The notes: generated by a model not told the origin, from the letters alone. A DNA stretch of 6,048 nt from Desulfotignum sp. (GCA_011390235.1 JAABSS010000056.1:1-6048), one strand, 5' to 3'; shown: positions 1-6,048, numbered from the stretch's first letter. A program made the numbers and translations.

Positions 1-18
1 ATCTGTAATTTATAAATA

Positions 19-49
19 AGGGCATATATTCAGTCGACACTTTTGCCCT
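19..49 (-). terminator. Weak candidate terminator at operon end
   Basis: AGGGCA and TGCCCT (44-49 and 19-24) form a 6-bp stem around a 19-nt loop just past the TGA at 58-56. On the minus strand it is followed by TATTTATAAATT. The tail is AT-rich but not a true U-run and the loop is long, so termination here is only a possibility. Confidence 0.3.
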
Positions 50-55
50 GTATAC

Positions 56-246
56 TCAAAAGGAGATATCATCAAAATCATACCCGTGGCAAGCAGTTTC
101 CCGGGCTGCAATTACATCTTGGGTATCATTGATTAGTTCATATGTATTGTCTTTTTTATTTTTTCAACGATACTGCCGAATTCAAATTCAGCACAATTCG
201 CCACTTCTGTGATGATATCGGCAGACAATTTCCAAAACTGTGTCAC
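56..246 (-). CDS. Unrecognised small ORF split by a -1 frameshift (63 aa if joined)
   Basis: A GTG at 246, one nucleotide after the flavoprotein TAG, opens a frame reading VTQFWKLSADIITEVANC, followed by an acidic stretch and SIVEKIKK. It stops at TAA 135-133 (37 aa). If the ribosome steps back one base at AAG 153-151, reading continues as DNTYELINDTQDVIAARE through YDFDDISF to a TGA at 58-56. This gives 32 + 31 = 63 residues. Both halves have protein-like composition without low complexity, and they meet exactly at an A AAA AAG heptamer in the correct phase. Placement right after the flavoprotein stop suggests translational coupling; no separate Shine-Dalgarno is evident. I do not recognise the protein. 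It could be a real gene using programmed frameshifting, a gene broken by a one-base loss in an A-run, a sequencing error, or chance. No function is proposed. Confidence 0.4.
151..157 (-). other. A AAA AAG slippery heptamer
   Basis: On the minus strand the zero frame reads ATA AAA AAG, so the heptamer A AAA AAG is phased exactly as required for -1 ribosomal slippage, as in the dnaX-type sites. The -1 frame is open for 31 codons afterwards, while the zero frame ends five codons later. No Shine-Dalgarno-like stimulator is seen about 10 nt upstream and no strong stem starts within 5-10 nt downstream, which weakens the programmed-frameshift reading. Confidence 0.4.
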
Positions 247-247
247 C

Positions 248-2392
248 CTAAAAAGAGTGAATCTGTCCCGCAATCTCTTCCGCTCTCACGATCCTTGCGC
301 AGTCTGGGCATAGATTTCTTTCAATATCCACACCAACAGTACTGTCTGCCCGTTCTTTAACAATATCCAGGTAAGCTTTGGGAGCAAAAGGGGTTCCACA
401 TCGTTCGCACGGTTCCAGGTCAAACTCGGCGACCAAGGTGCCGCAGAAAGAAATTTTTCGCTTTCCTTCATTGTCATTCACAACGATATTGCCCTGAGGG
501 CATGCCGCGGCACAACTTCCGCATCCAATGCATTTTTCAGAGGTTCCGGCAAAATCAAAAAATGCAAGCCTGTCTTTTTTGGTAGGATTCAGAGTAAGGG
601 CACCTATGCCCATTTCAGTGCATGCGAACATGCATAGTCCGTCGCCGTGGCACCGGTCGCATCTGAGGCACCGCCTGGCCTCGTTGGCAGCCATATCCTT
701 TGTGAAACACAATTCCACCTGCCGAAAGTCTTTGATTCTGTCATCAACCGGAACCTGTCCCGGATGGGGTCGTTTCAAGTTGACTTTCTCCTGGGCCGTC
801 AGGTCTAAAAACGGCACACTCCCCCTGGATTTAGGGCTAATTATCGGGTTCGGGACCGGTTTTTTCTGCAGGTAACAGTCGATGGCCACCGATGACCGCC
901 TTCCCGCAGCAACCGCATCCACGACGATCCGTGGACCATAAACCACATCGCCGCCCGCAAACACACCGGGAAGATTGGTTTCCCCTGTGACCATGTCGGC
1001 TTTGATGCCGTTACCCCGTCCCAGTTCCATAAGTTCTGCCGCTGCAAAGCCGGTGTCGGCGCCCTGACCGATGGCGAGTATAATGTTGTCGGCCTCGATT
1101 GTGGTCAATCTGGATTCGTCATATCTTGGATTAAAACGGCCGGCGTCATCGAATACCGCTTTACAATATTTGAATTCCGCTGCTGTAAAACGCCCCTCCG
1201 TGCCGAGTATACGGTTGGGACCCAGGCTGTTGTGTATGATGATACCTTCCTCTTCTGCATCCAGGATTTCGTGCTCCCATGCCGGCATTTCACGACGGGT
1301 CTCCAGGCAGACCAGATAGACCTCTTCTCCCCCCAGCCGCCTCGCGGTCCGGGCGACGTCAATGGCAACATTGCCACCGCCCACAACAATAACTTTTCTG
1401 CCCAGTCCCATGTTATCACCCCGGGCACCGGCCCTGAGAAAATCAACCCCTCCCAGGACCCCTTCCAGATCCTCCCCTTTAATGCCCAGTGCGCGGCTTA
1501 TATTTAATCCAACCGCAAAATAAAAGGCGTTGAATCCTTCTGATTTTAGACTTTCCAGGGTGATATCTTCACCAAAACAGACCTGAGTCCGGATTTCTAC
1601 GCCCAGGGCCTTGATATTCTCGATTTCAATGTCCAGAATGTTTTTTGGGAGTCGGTATGCCGGGATGCCGTATCGGAGCATGCCGCCGGCAAGGGGCAGT
1701 TTTTCGAAAATGGTTACAGGATACCCTTTTTTGGCCAAAAAATAGGCGGCACTGAGGCCGGAAGGCCCGCTGCCGATGACTGCCACTTTTTCAGATTTCT
1801 TTTCCAGTACAGGACCTTTCCGGTATCCGCTGCTGCTTGAAGTGATTTCTGCTGTATAGGCCTTCATGAGTTGAATTCTGATCGATTCGTCCTGCTCTCC
1901 CCTGAGACAGGCATCTTCACAAGGATGGGGGCAGATCAGGCCGCAGGTCCAGGGAAATGGGCTGTCCTGCAGGATTACATCAGTGGCATCTTCATAACGG
2001 CCCTGACCGATCAGGGCGACAAACGTGGGAACGTCAATATAGGCAGGGCAGGCCGATTGACAGGGCGACGTCTGATAGCCAAAACAGACGTCTGCGCTGC
2101 AGTGTTTATCAACCATATGCTCTAAAAACGGGTCTGTGTTTTCTTCGATCAGCGCAAGCAGGGAGAGGCCGACCTGCTCGAACGCTTCACCGGTTAAATC
2201 ACGTGCAAGGTTCTTGAGTGCAGGCAGGTGCCCGGGTGTCCCCTTGCCCTCTTTTATTTCCACCAGCAGTCTTCTGATCTGGTTTAATGTTCTGCAGGAC
2301 GCTTCATCATATGGATCCAACGCCGCCGGCATAAGCGTGAGTGCTTTATCAATAACGCAGTCTTTGTGGTTCGCGCAGTCTTTGTCTGACAT
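248..2392 (-). CDS. FAD/NAD(P)-binding iron-sulfur oxidoreductase, GltD/NfnB-like with C-terminal ferredoxin domain
   Basis: The protein is 714 aa from the preferred ATG. Residues 1-95 are a helical, cysteine-containing extension that I do not recognise. Residues about 98-185 form the GltD/NfnB/DPYD-type Fe-S domain (C98, C103, C111-x3-C115, and C150-x3-C154-x3-C158-x3-C162). The FAD site G207-S-G-P-S-G212 follows. The NAD(P) site is G338-G-G-N-V-A343, with R366-R367 where GltD-type proteins bind the NADP phosphate. The second FAD motif is AGGD at 479-482. The C-terminus adds a Cys cluster (C575, C578, C581, C587, C591), a classic C621-x2-C624-x2-C627-x3-C631-P site, and a paired C662-x2-C665/C695-x2-C698 module at 662-698. 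Relatives move electrons between NAD(P)H and Fe-S partners; here the partner is probably the four-cluster protein upstream. Glutamate synthase is unlikely, since no large subunit is present and the extra Fe-S domain does not fit GltD. An in-frame GTG at 2419 would add nine residues but has no ribosome binding site. The stop is TAG. Confidence 0.9.
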   Translation of the reverse strand: MSDKDCANHKDCVIDKALTLMPAALDPYDEASCRTLNQIRRLLVEIKEGKGTPGHLPALKNLARDLTGEAFEQVGLSLLALIEENTDPFLEHMVDKHCSADVCFGYQTSPCQSACPAYIDVPTFVALIGQGRYEDATDVILQDSPFPWTCGLICPHPCEDACLRGEQDESIRIQLMKAYTAEITSSSSGYRKGPVLEKKSEKVAVIGSGPSGLSAAYFLAKKGYPVTIFEKLPLAGGMLRYGIPAYRLPKNILDIEIENIKALGVEIRTQVCFGEDITLESLKSEGFNAFYFAVGLNISRALGIKGEDLEGVLGGVDFLRAGARGDNMGLGRKVIVVGGGNVAIDVARTARRLGGEEVYLVCLETRREMPAWEHEILDAEEEGIIIHNSLGPNRILGTEGRFTAAEFKYCKAVFDDAGRFNPRYDESRLTTIEADNIILAIGQGADTGFAAAELMELGRGNGIKADMVTGETNLPGVFAGGDVVYGPRIVVDAVAAGRRSSVAIDCYLQKKPVPNPIISPKSRGSVPFLDLTAQEKVNLKRPHPGQVPVDDRIKDFRQVELCFTKDMAANEARRCLRCDRCHGDGLCMFACTEMGIGALTLNPTKKDRLAFFDFAGTSEKCIGCGSCAAACPQGNIVVNDNEGKRKISFCGTLVAEFDLEPCERCGTPFAPKAYLDIVKERADSTVGVDIERNLCPDCARIVRAEEIAGQIHSF

Positions 2393-2489
2393 TTCACATG
2401 TTCTCCCTGATATATACACTTGATTGCAAGGTCTCGGATGTTTCCCCGGTTTCCTTTCAGTGTGCTGTATCGGCGCAGGTTTTTATTGT
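2393..2489 (-). other. Short intergenic gap within the oxidoreductase operon
   Basis: This 97-nt gap between the ferredoxin stop and the flavoprotein ATG contains the flavoprotein ribosome binding site and a second purine-rich run (AAAGGA) with no usable start after it. No terminator-like hairpin and no convincing promoter are visible, so read-through from the upstream genes is expected. Confidence 0.5.
2403..2408 (-). promoter_or_regulatory. Ribosome binding site that decides the flavoprotein start
   Basis: AGGGAG on the minus strand lies 10 nt before the ATG at 2392. The longer in-frame alternative, GTG at 2419, has no purine-rich site at the right distance. It would also place this AGGGAG inside the coding region. 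The ATG giving MSDKDC is therefore preferred. Confidence 0.7.
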
Positions 2490-2990
2490 TTAAGCCGTTG
2501 CAATAGCCATGGCGTATCGTTCCCGTCGATTGTCCGGCACCTGGTTTGCTTCATCAAATTTTAAGCATTGCGATGTACAGATTGTTACACAAGCCGGTTT
2601 GAGCCCTTTGTCCAGCCGGTCCTTACAATAGTCGCATTTGACCACTTTTTTAGTCTCCTCATCCCACTGGGGGGCTCCCCAGGGGCAGGCTGACATACAG
2701 CTTTTACATCCGACGCACAGGACCGGATTAACAAAAACGATCCCGTCTTCTTTTCGTTTCTGCATTGACCCGGTCGGGCAGGCTCCGACACACCAGGGTT
2801 TTTCACAATGGAAACAGGTCATGAAAATAAAAGCGCTTCTGGGCACACCCTCGATCATCTTCGGCGCAATGGGAACGATCAGGTTCGGTTTGGGGCCGAC
2901 GGGCAGTGATTTGCTGCTTTTGCAGGCCACCTGGCAAGACTGGCAGCCAATGCAATTCTTGGTATCCTGGAACATAAAATACTGGCTCAT
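2490..2990 (-). CDS. Four-cluster [4Fe-4S] electron-transfer subunit (HycB/PhsB/DmsB-like)
   Basis: This 166-aa ferredoxin-type protein has sixteen cysteines arranged for four [4Fe-4S] clusters: C13-x2-C16-x2-C19-x3-C23, C59-x2-C62-x4-C67-x3-C71, C92-x2-C95-x2-C98-x3-C102 and C119-x2-C122-x11-C134-x3-C138. This is the standard pattern of the small electron-transfer subunit of molybdopterin oxidoreductases (PhsB, PsrB, DmsB, HycB, FdhB types). C142 is an additional cysteine just after the last motif. There is no Tat signal and no C-terminal membrane helix, matching the leaderless catalytic subunit, so a soluble cytoplasmic complex is expected. The subunit should pass electrons between the N-terminal cluster of the molybdoenzyme and the flavoprotein encoded next. 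GGAG lies 9 nt before the ATG. The gene starts 29 nt after the molybdoenzyme stop and precedes the flavoprotein by 97 nt, so co-transcription is likely. Family and role are well supported; the direction of electron flow is inferred. Confidence 0.93.
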   Translation of the reverse strand: MSQYFMFQDTKNCIGCQSCQVACKSSKSLPVGPKPNLIVPIAPKMIEGVPRSAFIFMTCFHCEKPWCVGACPTGSMQKRKEDGIVFVNPVLCVGCKSCMSACPWGAPQWDEETKKVVKCDYCKDRLDKGLKPACVTICTSQCLKFDEANQVPDNRRERYAMAIATA

Positions 2991-3019
2991 TTTATTTTTC
3001 TCCGTTTTCGGGGATCTTC

Positions 3020-5107
3020 TTATTTACCCGGTTTTAGTGTGACAAAGGTATGGTGCAATGCCGGACTGCCACCGACTCGATCGCTCACATTTTCCTGCAG
3101 AAGGCCGTCTGCCAGGCCTTTGTTGTAGGACCGGCCTGCCATCCTGGCCTCGTGTCCGAAGCCATGCAGCATGAAAACTGCTTCCGGGTGGATCAAATCC
3201 GTAACATATGCTTTGATCCGGCCCGATCCCTGGGTTGATACAACTTCAACCGTATCGCCGTTTTTGATTCCTGCGGCTGCTGCCCGCTCCGTGTTTATCC
3301 AGAGTACATTTTCTGACATCAGTTCGTTGAGATACGGATTGTTCTGGGTGGCGACATGGGTATGCAGGGCACAGCGCCCCACGGTCAAACGGAACTTTCC
3401 TTCCGGAGGCGACGGCATGGGTTCATAGGCGGGAAAGGACTCGAAACCGGCGCCTTCCAGCATGGAGGAAATAAATTCAATACGGCCTGATGGCGTCCTA
3501 AATGGAATCCCTTCTTCCCGGTCCCAGAGAATCGCCTTATCAGTATAGCTGACAAATCCTTTTTCATTAAAATCTTCCATTGTGAATCCAGTGCCTTCCA
3601 GCTGCCATTTCACCAGATCTTCCATGGTATTGTATGGAAAAAACTTTCCCACCCCTAACCGCTCGGCAAGTTGTTTGAGGACTATCGGGAATTCCCTTCC
3701 GTCACAGTGTTGAGAAACAGCCTGTCTGGCGAGATACATCTGGGGTTTGACCCCGTTGGCCTGCTGGACGGCATCGGTTCGTTCCAGATAGATGGGCTCG
3801 GGCAGGATAACGTCTGAATACCAGGCTGTATCGCTGAAGTTGATGTCGCTGGTGACAATAAGTTCCAACCGATCGAAGGCCTTCTTGTTTTCGTTCGTGT
3901 CCGGTATCGACATCAGGGGCTCGAACCGGTGCACGAAAAGCGCCTTTATCGGGTAAGGGTCCTGGTTCAAAATGGCATAGGGCAGCATTTGGGCGAGGCC
4001 AAACCTGGCATCAGGTAATGGAAATGCCGCAGTTCCCACCTTGTCGAAACGGATTTGGTCTACAGCGGGCAATGATTGATCGGTAAGCTTTCTGGCTGGC
4101 TTTGCCCCTACTTCACCCGGTCCTTTTTTAAAAAGGTAACCGCCGGGTGTTTCAATGCTGCCCATGAGGGTGTTCAAAATCCCGATGGATCGACGCATAT
4201 AAATTTCGTTTTCGTAATGGGCAGCCCGGTGACCGAAATGAAATACCACAGCCGGCCGGTCCTGGCTGATTTCCCGAGCCAGATCCAGGATTTCACCGGC
4301 ATTGATTCCGGTTTCATCTTCAGCCCATTCCGGCGTGTACGGCAGGATAAAGTCTTTGAGTTCTGAAAACCCTTTGACCCAGCGCTCTACATAGGTTGCA
4401 TCATAGAGTTTTTCTTTTATGATGACGTGGATCAGCGCGTAATTGAGCGCCAAATCTGTTCCGGGCCGGATCATCATATATCGATGTGCCTTGGTGGCCG
4501 TTACTGTCACCCTGGGGTCGATGTAAGTGACCTTGGCGCCCCGCTCAATGGCTGCCAGAAGGTTTTTGGTCTCTTTGACCTTGATCGCTTCTAATAAATT
4601 GTGGCCATAGAGAATGATGTGACGGCAGTTGGCGTAATCCGGAGTCAGGTCGGTCACTGTGTACCCCAACAGGGAGTTGGTGGCCGTTCGATTCGAACCC
4701 CGGCAGCATGCATCGTGGGTGAAATGGTTCGGAGAACCTATGGCCTGCATAAAGGCCTGGCTGACATGGGTGCTGACCTGCACGCGTTCACCCATGGCAA
4801 TGCTTTGCGCGCCATGTTTGTCGATAATCGTTGTTAGCTTGTCAGCAATATAATCCAGGGCCTCATCCCAGCTTGCCTTGCGCCACTGTCCGGAGCCGCG
4901 TTCCCCGGTGCGGATCATGGGTTGTTGCACCCGCTGGTCGTCATTGAGCAGGGCGATCCCGGAAACCCCTCTGGGACAGAGACTGCCTGCCATGCCGGGT
5001 ACATGGGGGTTGCCCTCCAGGAATGTAACCCGGTCCTTTTCAACGGTAACCTTTATCGGACAGCGAGCCGAACACATAAAACACAAGCTGCAAATTTCTT
5101 TTTCCAT
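3020..5107 (-). CDS. Cytoplasmic molybdopterin (bis-MGD) oxidoreductase, PhsA/PsrA-like catalytic subunit
   Basis: This 695-aa catalytic subunit belongs to the DMSO-reductase superfamily. The N-terminal [4Fe-4S] site is C9-x2-C12-x3-C16-x27-C44, followed by PRG; an extra cysteine, C6, precedes it. The region HDACC at 131-135 is where PhsA/PsrA-type enzymes carry the cysteine ligand of Mo/W, most likely C135 with C134 as alternative. MGD-binding landmarks follow: YGHN at 167-170, DPR at 197-199, IRPGTDLAL at 213-221. The C-terminal molybdopterin dinucleotide-binding domain spans about 570-695, with HTH at 582-584, QNNPYL and HGFG at 649-652. These C-terminal motifs are closest to thiosulfate/polysulfide reductases. 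The protein opens directly with the cluster motif and has no twin-arginine leader, so it should stay in the cytoplasm, unlike PhsA, PsrA or ArrA. TGGAG lies 7 nt before the ATG; the stop is TAA. It forms one block with the Fe-S gene (29-nt gap) and the flavoprotein gene. Fold and cofactor are well supported. The substrate (a sulfur species, an oxyanion, formate or something else) is not determinable. Confidence 0.92.
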   Translation of the reverse strand: MEKEICSLCFMCSARCPIKVTVEKDRVTFLEGNPHVPGMAGSLCPRGVSGIALLNDDQRVQQPMIRTGERGSGQWRKASWDEALDYIADKLTTIIDKHGAQSIAMGERVQVSTHVSQAFMQAIGSPNHFTHDACCRGSNRTATNSLLGYTVTDLTPDYANCRHIILYGHNLLEAIKVKETKNLLAAIERGAKVTYIDPRVTVTATKAHRYMMIRPGTDLALNYALIHVIIKEKLYDATYVERWVKGFSELKDFILPYTPEWAEDETGINAGEILDLAREISQDRPAVVFHFGHRAAHYENEIYMRRSIGILNTLMGSIETPGGYLFKKGPGEVGAKPARKLTDQSLPAVDQIRFDKVGTAAFPLPDARFGLAQMLPYAILNQDPYPIKALFVHRFEPLMSIPDTNENKKAFDRLELIVTSDINFSDTAWYSDVILPEPIYLERTDAVQQANGVKPQMYLARQAVSQHCDGREFPIVLKQLAERLGVGKFFPYNTMEDLVKWQLEGTGFTMEDFNEKGFVSYTDKAILWDREEGIPFRTPSGRIEFISSMLEGAGFESFPAYEPMPSPPEGKFRLTVGRCALHTHVATQNNPYLNELMSENVLWINTERAAAAGIKNGDTVEVVSTQGSGRIKAYVTDLIHPEAVFMLHGFGHEARMAGRSYNKGLADGLLQENVSDRVGGSPALHHTFVTLKPGK

Positions 5108-5378
5108 GTCATTTCTCCAGCATTACGTTCAATAAAAAAATACAATTTTATTTTTTATCTGATTGGCAGTGCATTCATAATAAATAAAAATGGGAATTTT
5201 ATTCTGCTTCTAACCGATGAGGACACACCCTGCATCCCCTGAACCTGCTGCGGTTATCCAGGGTGTGTTTGTATCCCGGGCTTGAATTTCTAATTGCAAC
5301 GGTTGATATCATACCGCTTTGCCGAAAAGGACTGATTCAAAAGTTATGATTTCATACTTACGGCACTTTAATGCGTGA
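5108..5378 (-). other. AT-rich intergenic spacer, no gene
   Basis: This 271-nt stretch separates the corrinoid gene from the molybdoenzyme operon. No credible ORF or RNA gene is seen. Besides the 5223-5268 hairpin it holds three weaker inverted repeats: AATAAAA/TTTTATT at 5183-5189 and 5197-5203 with a 7-nt loop; an A/T stem at 5132-5139 and 5151-5158; and a bulged stem at 5341-5349 and 5352-5359, about 20 nt past the corrinoid stop. A promoter for the downstream genes could lie here, but no convincing -35/-10 pair or sigma-54 -24/-12 element was found by eye. Confidence 0.55.
5223..5268 (-). repeat. Strong hairpin between corrinoid and molybdoenzyme genes
   Basis: A perfect 10-bp inverted repeat, ACACACCCTG at 5223-5232 and CAGGGTGTGT at 5259-5268, encloses a 26-nt loop. 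The loop contains a further 4-bp stem (AACC 5242-5245, GGTT 5252-5255). On the transcribed minus strand no U-run follows, so it is not a canonical intrinsic terminator. It lies about 110 nt after the corrinoid stop and about 115 nt before the molybdoenzyme start. Plausible roles are 3'-end protection of the corrinoid transcript, partial termination, or a leader structure for the downstream genes. The sequence does not decide between them. Confidence 0.6.
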
Positions 5379-6026
5379 TTATTCGACCCCGACAAATTTT
5401 TTGGCTAACTTGACCCCTGCTATTGCATCAACGGCATGTCCGTCAGCGCCGCATTCTCCAACCGAAAATTTTTCGGTTACCGCTGCACCTCCGCACATCA
5501 CCTTGACCTTATCTTTCAAGGGACTGTTCTTGATGGCAGCTATTGTCTCTTTTACATAGGGATCGCCTGTAGTCAAAAGGCTTGACAAACCGACAATGTC
5601 TGCATTGAGTTCTGTGGCTTTTTCTACAAATTTTTCCGCGGACACGTTTTCGCCAATGTTGTGCACTTCAAAACCCGCACTTTCAAGCATCAATATAGCC
5701 AGGTTTTTTCCGATATCATGGAGATCGCCGAATACGGTTCCGATAACAATTGTCCCCAATTTTTCATCTTTGTTGCCGTCTTTTTCAAGAAGCGGCTTGA
5801 TTACCTCCACCCCATTTTTCATGGTGAGGGCAGAAATCATCATTTCCGGTACGAATATTTTTTTGGCCTCGAAGCGTGCGCCAACTTCTTTCATGGCTTC
5901 AATCATGTAATCGTTAATAATAACTTTGGGATCCGTACCATTGTCCAGTGCAGTTTGGACCAAGCCTGCTATCTCTTTTCTTTTCCCCTTGTTTACTGCG
6001 TCTTTGATTGCTTCCAAATTTTCCAT
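5379..6026 (-). CDS. Corrinoid (cobalamin-binding) methyl-carrier protein, MttC/MtbC-like
   Basis: This 215-aa protein has the two-domain build of the methyltransferase corrinoid proteins (MtaC/MtbC/MttC and the B12 part of MetH). Residues about 1-88 are a helical cap domain, with the typical VPEMMISALTMKNGVEVIKPLL segment split over residues 59-80. Residues about 90-215 are a Rossmann-like B12 domain. The B12 motif GDLHDIGKN is at 100-108, with H103 the expected lower axial cobalt ligand. The SSL of the S-x-L motif is at 148-150 and the nucleotide-tail glycines are G179-G180. In the family, a partner methyltransferase loads a methyl group onto Co(I) and a second one passes it to tetrahydrofolate or another acceptor in the cytoplasm. 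AGGA lies 10 nt before the ATG and the stop is TAA, so the gene is complete. It looks more AT-rich than the downstream genes. No methyltransferase lies in the window, so the methyl donor is unknown. Two motif positions differ from commonly seen MttC sequences: F99 before GD, and GDPYVK after LLTT. The family call is firm; the substrate class is not. Confidence 0.93.
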   Translation of the reverse strand: MENLEAIKDAVNKGKRKEIAGLVQTALDNGTDPKVIINDYMIEAMKEVGARFEAKKIFVPEMMISALTMKNGVEVIKPLLEKDGNKDEKLGTIVIGTVFGDLHDIGKNLAILMLESAGFEVHNIGENVSAEKFVEKATELNADIVGLSSLLTTGDPYVKETIAAIKNSPLKDKVKVMCGGAAVTEKFSVGECGADGHAVDAIAGVKLAKKFVGVE

Positions 6027-6048
6027 TTTATAAAAATCCTTTTTTTAA

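Noticed and set aside
173..224. CTGCCGA/TCGGCAG inverted repeat as a terminator for the flavoprotein gene
   Set aside because: The 7-bp arms are 38 nt apart. On the minus strand an A-run rather than a U-run follows, and the repeat lies inside the candidate small ORF.
142..360. Plus-strand ORF of 72 aa at the left edge
   Set aside because: It runs antisense to the flavoprotein's C-terminal coding region and the small ORF. It has no ribosome binding site and an unremarkable translation.
1071..1507. Plus-strand and alternative minus-frame ORFs of 80-115 aa inside the flavoprotein gene
   Set aside because: They are shadows of a gene whose motifs are intact end to end. Their translations show no domain-like motifs.
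248..2392. Glutamate synthase small subunit (gltD)
   Set aside because: There is no glutamate synthase large subunit nearby. The C-terminal ferredoxin domain and N-terminal extension do not fit GltD, and the gene sits with a molybdoenzyme.
3020..5107. Selenocysteine or acetylene hydratase/formate dehydrogenase identity for the molybdoenzyme
   Set aside because: There is no in-frame TGA, and the metal-ligand region HDACCRG and the C-terminal motifs fit PhsA/PsrA-type enzymes better. Formate or another substrate is not formally excluded.
5285..5330. TTGCA-containing stretch as a sigma-54 promoter for the molybdoenzyme operon
   Set aside because: There is no GG at the required spacing upstream of the GC, so the -24/-12 geometry fails.
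1..6048. tRNA, rRNA, CRISPR arrays, insertion sequences or phage genes
   Set aside because: No cloverleaf, spaced direct-repeat array, transposase or integrase-like coding region was seen on either strand. The A AAA AAG site is not accompanied by transposase sequence.

Overview
All genes in this window read leftwards on the minus strand. The likely source is an anaerobic bacterium, most plausibly a sulfate-reducing or related deltaproteobacterium (Desulfobacterota). That rests on gene content (a corrinoid methyl carrier, a cytoplasmic molybdopterin oxidoreductase, many [4Fe-4S] sites, a GltD/NfnB-type flavoprotein) and on general protein character. No marker gene proves it.

Layout in transcription order. 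A corrinoid (B12-binding) methyl-carrier protein of 215 aa sits at the right edge (6026-5379). A 271-nt AT-rich spacer follows, with a strong 10-bp hairpin. Next comes a tight block: a 695-aa molybdenum/tungsten bis-MGD oxidoreductase of the PhsA/PsrA type without a Tat signal (5107-3020); a 166-aa protein with four [4Fe-4S] clusters after a 29-nt gap (2990-2490); and, after a 97-nt gap, a large FAD and NAD(P)-binding iron-sulfur flavoprotein (2392-248, 714 aa from the preferred start). One nucleotide after its stop begins a small unrecognised ORF. Its coding signal continues in the -1 frame across an A AAA AAG slippery heptamer (246-56). A weak terminator-like hairpin lies at the left edge.

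How the parts may work together: the flavoprotein, four-cluster ferredoxin and Mo/W subunit form a self-consistent soluble electron chain, NAD(P)H - FAD - Fe/S - Mo/W, with no membrane anchor and no export signal. This implies a cytoplasmic NAD(P)-linked oxidoreductase whose substrate cannot be read from the sequence. The co-directional corrinoid carrier suggests a link to methyl transfer (demethylation of a methylated N-, O- or S-compound), but no methyltransferase or corrinoid-reactivating protein is visible, so the link is an inference from position. The two most notable points are this combination and the possible frameshifted small gene at the operon's end.
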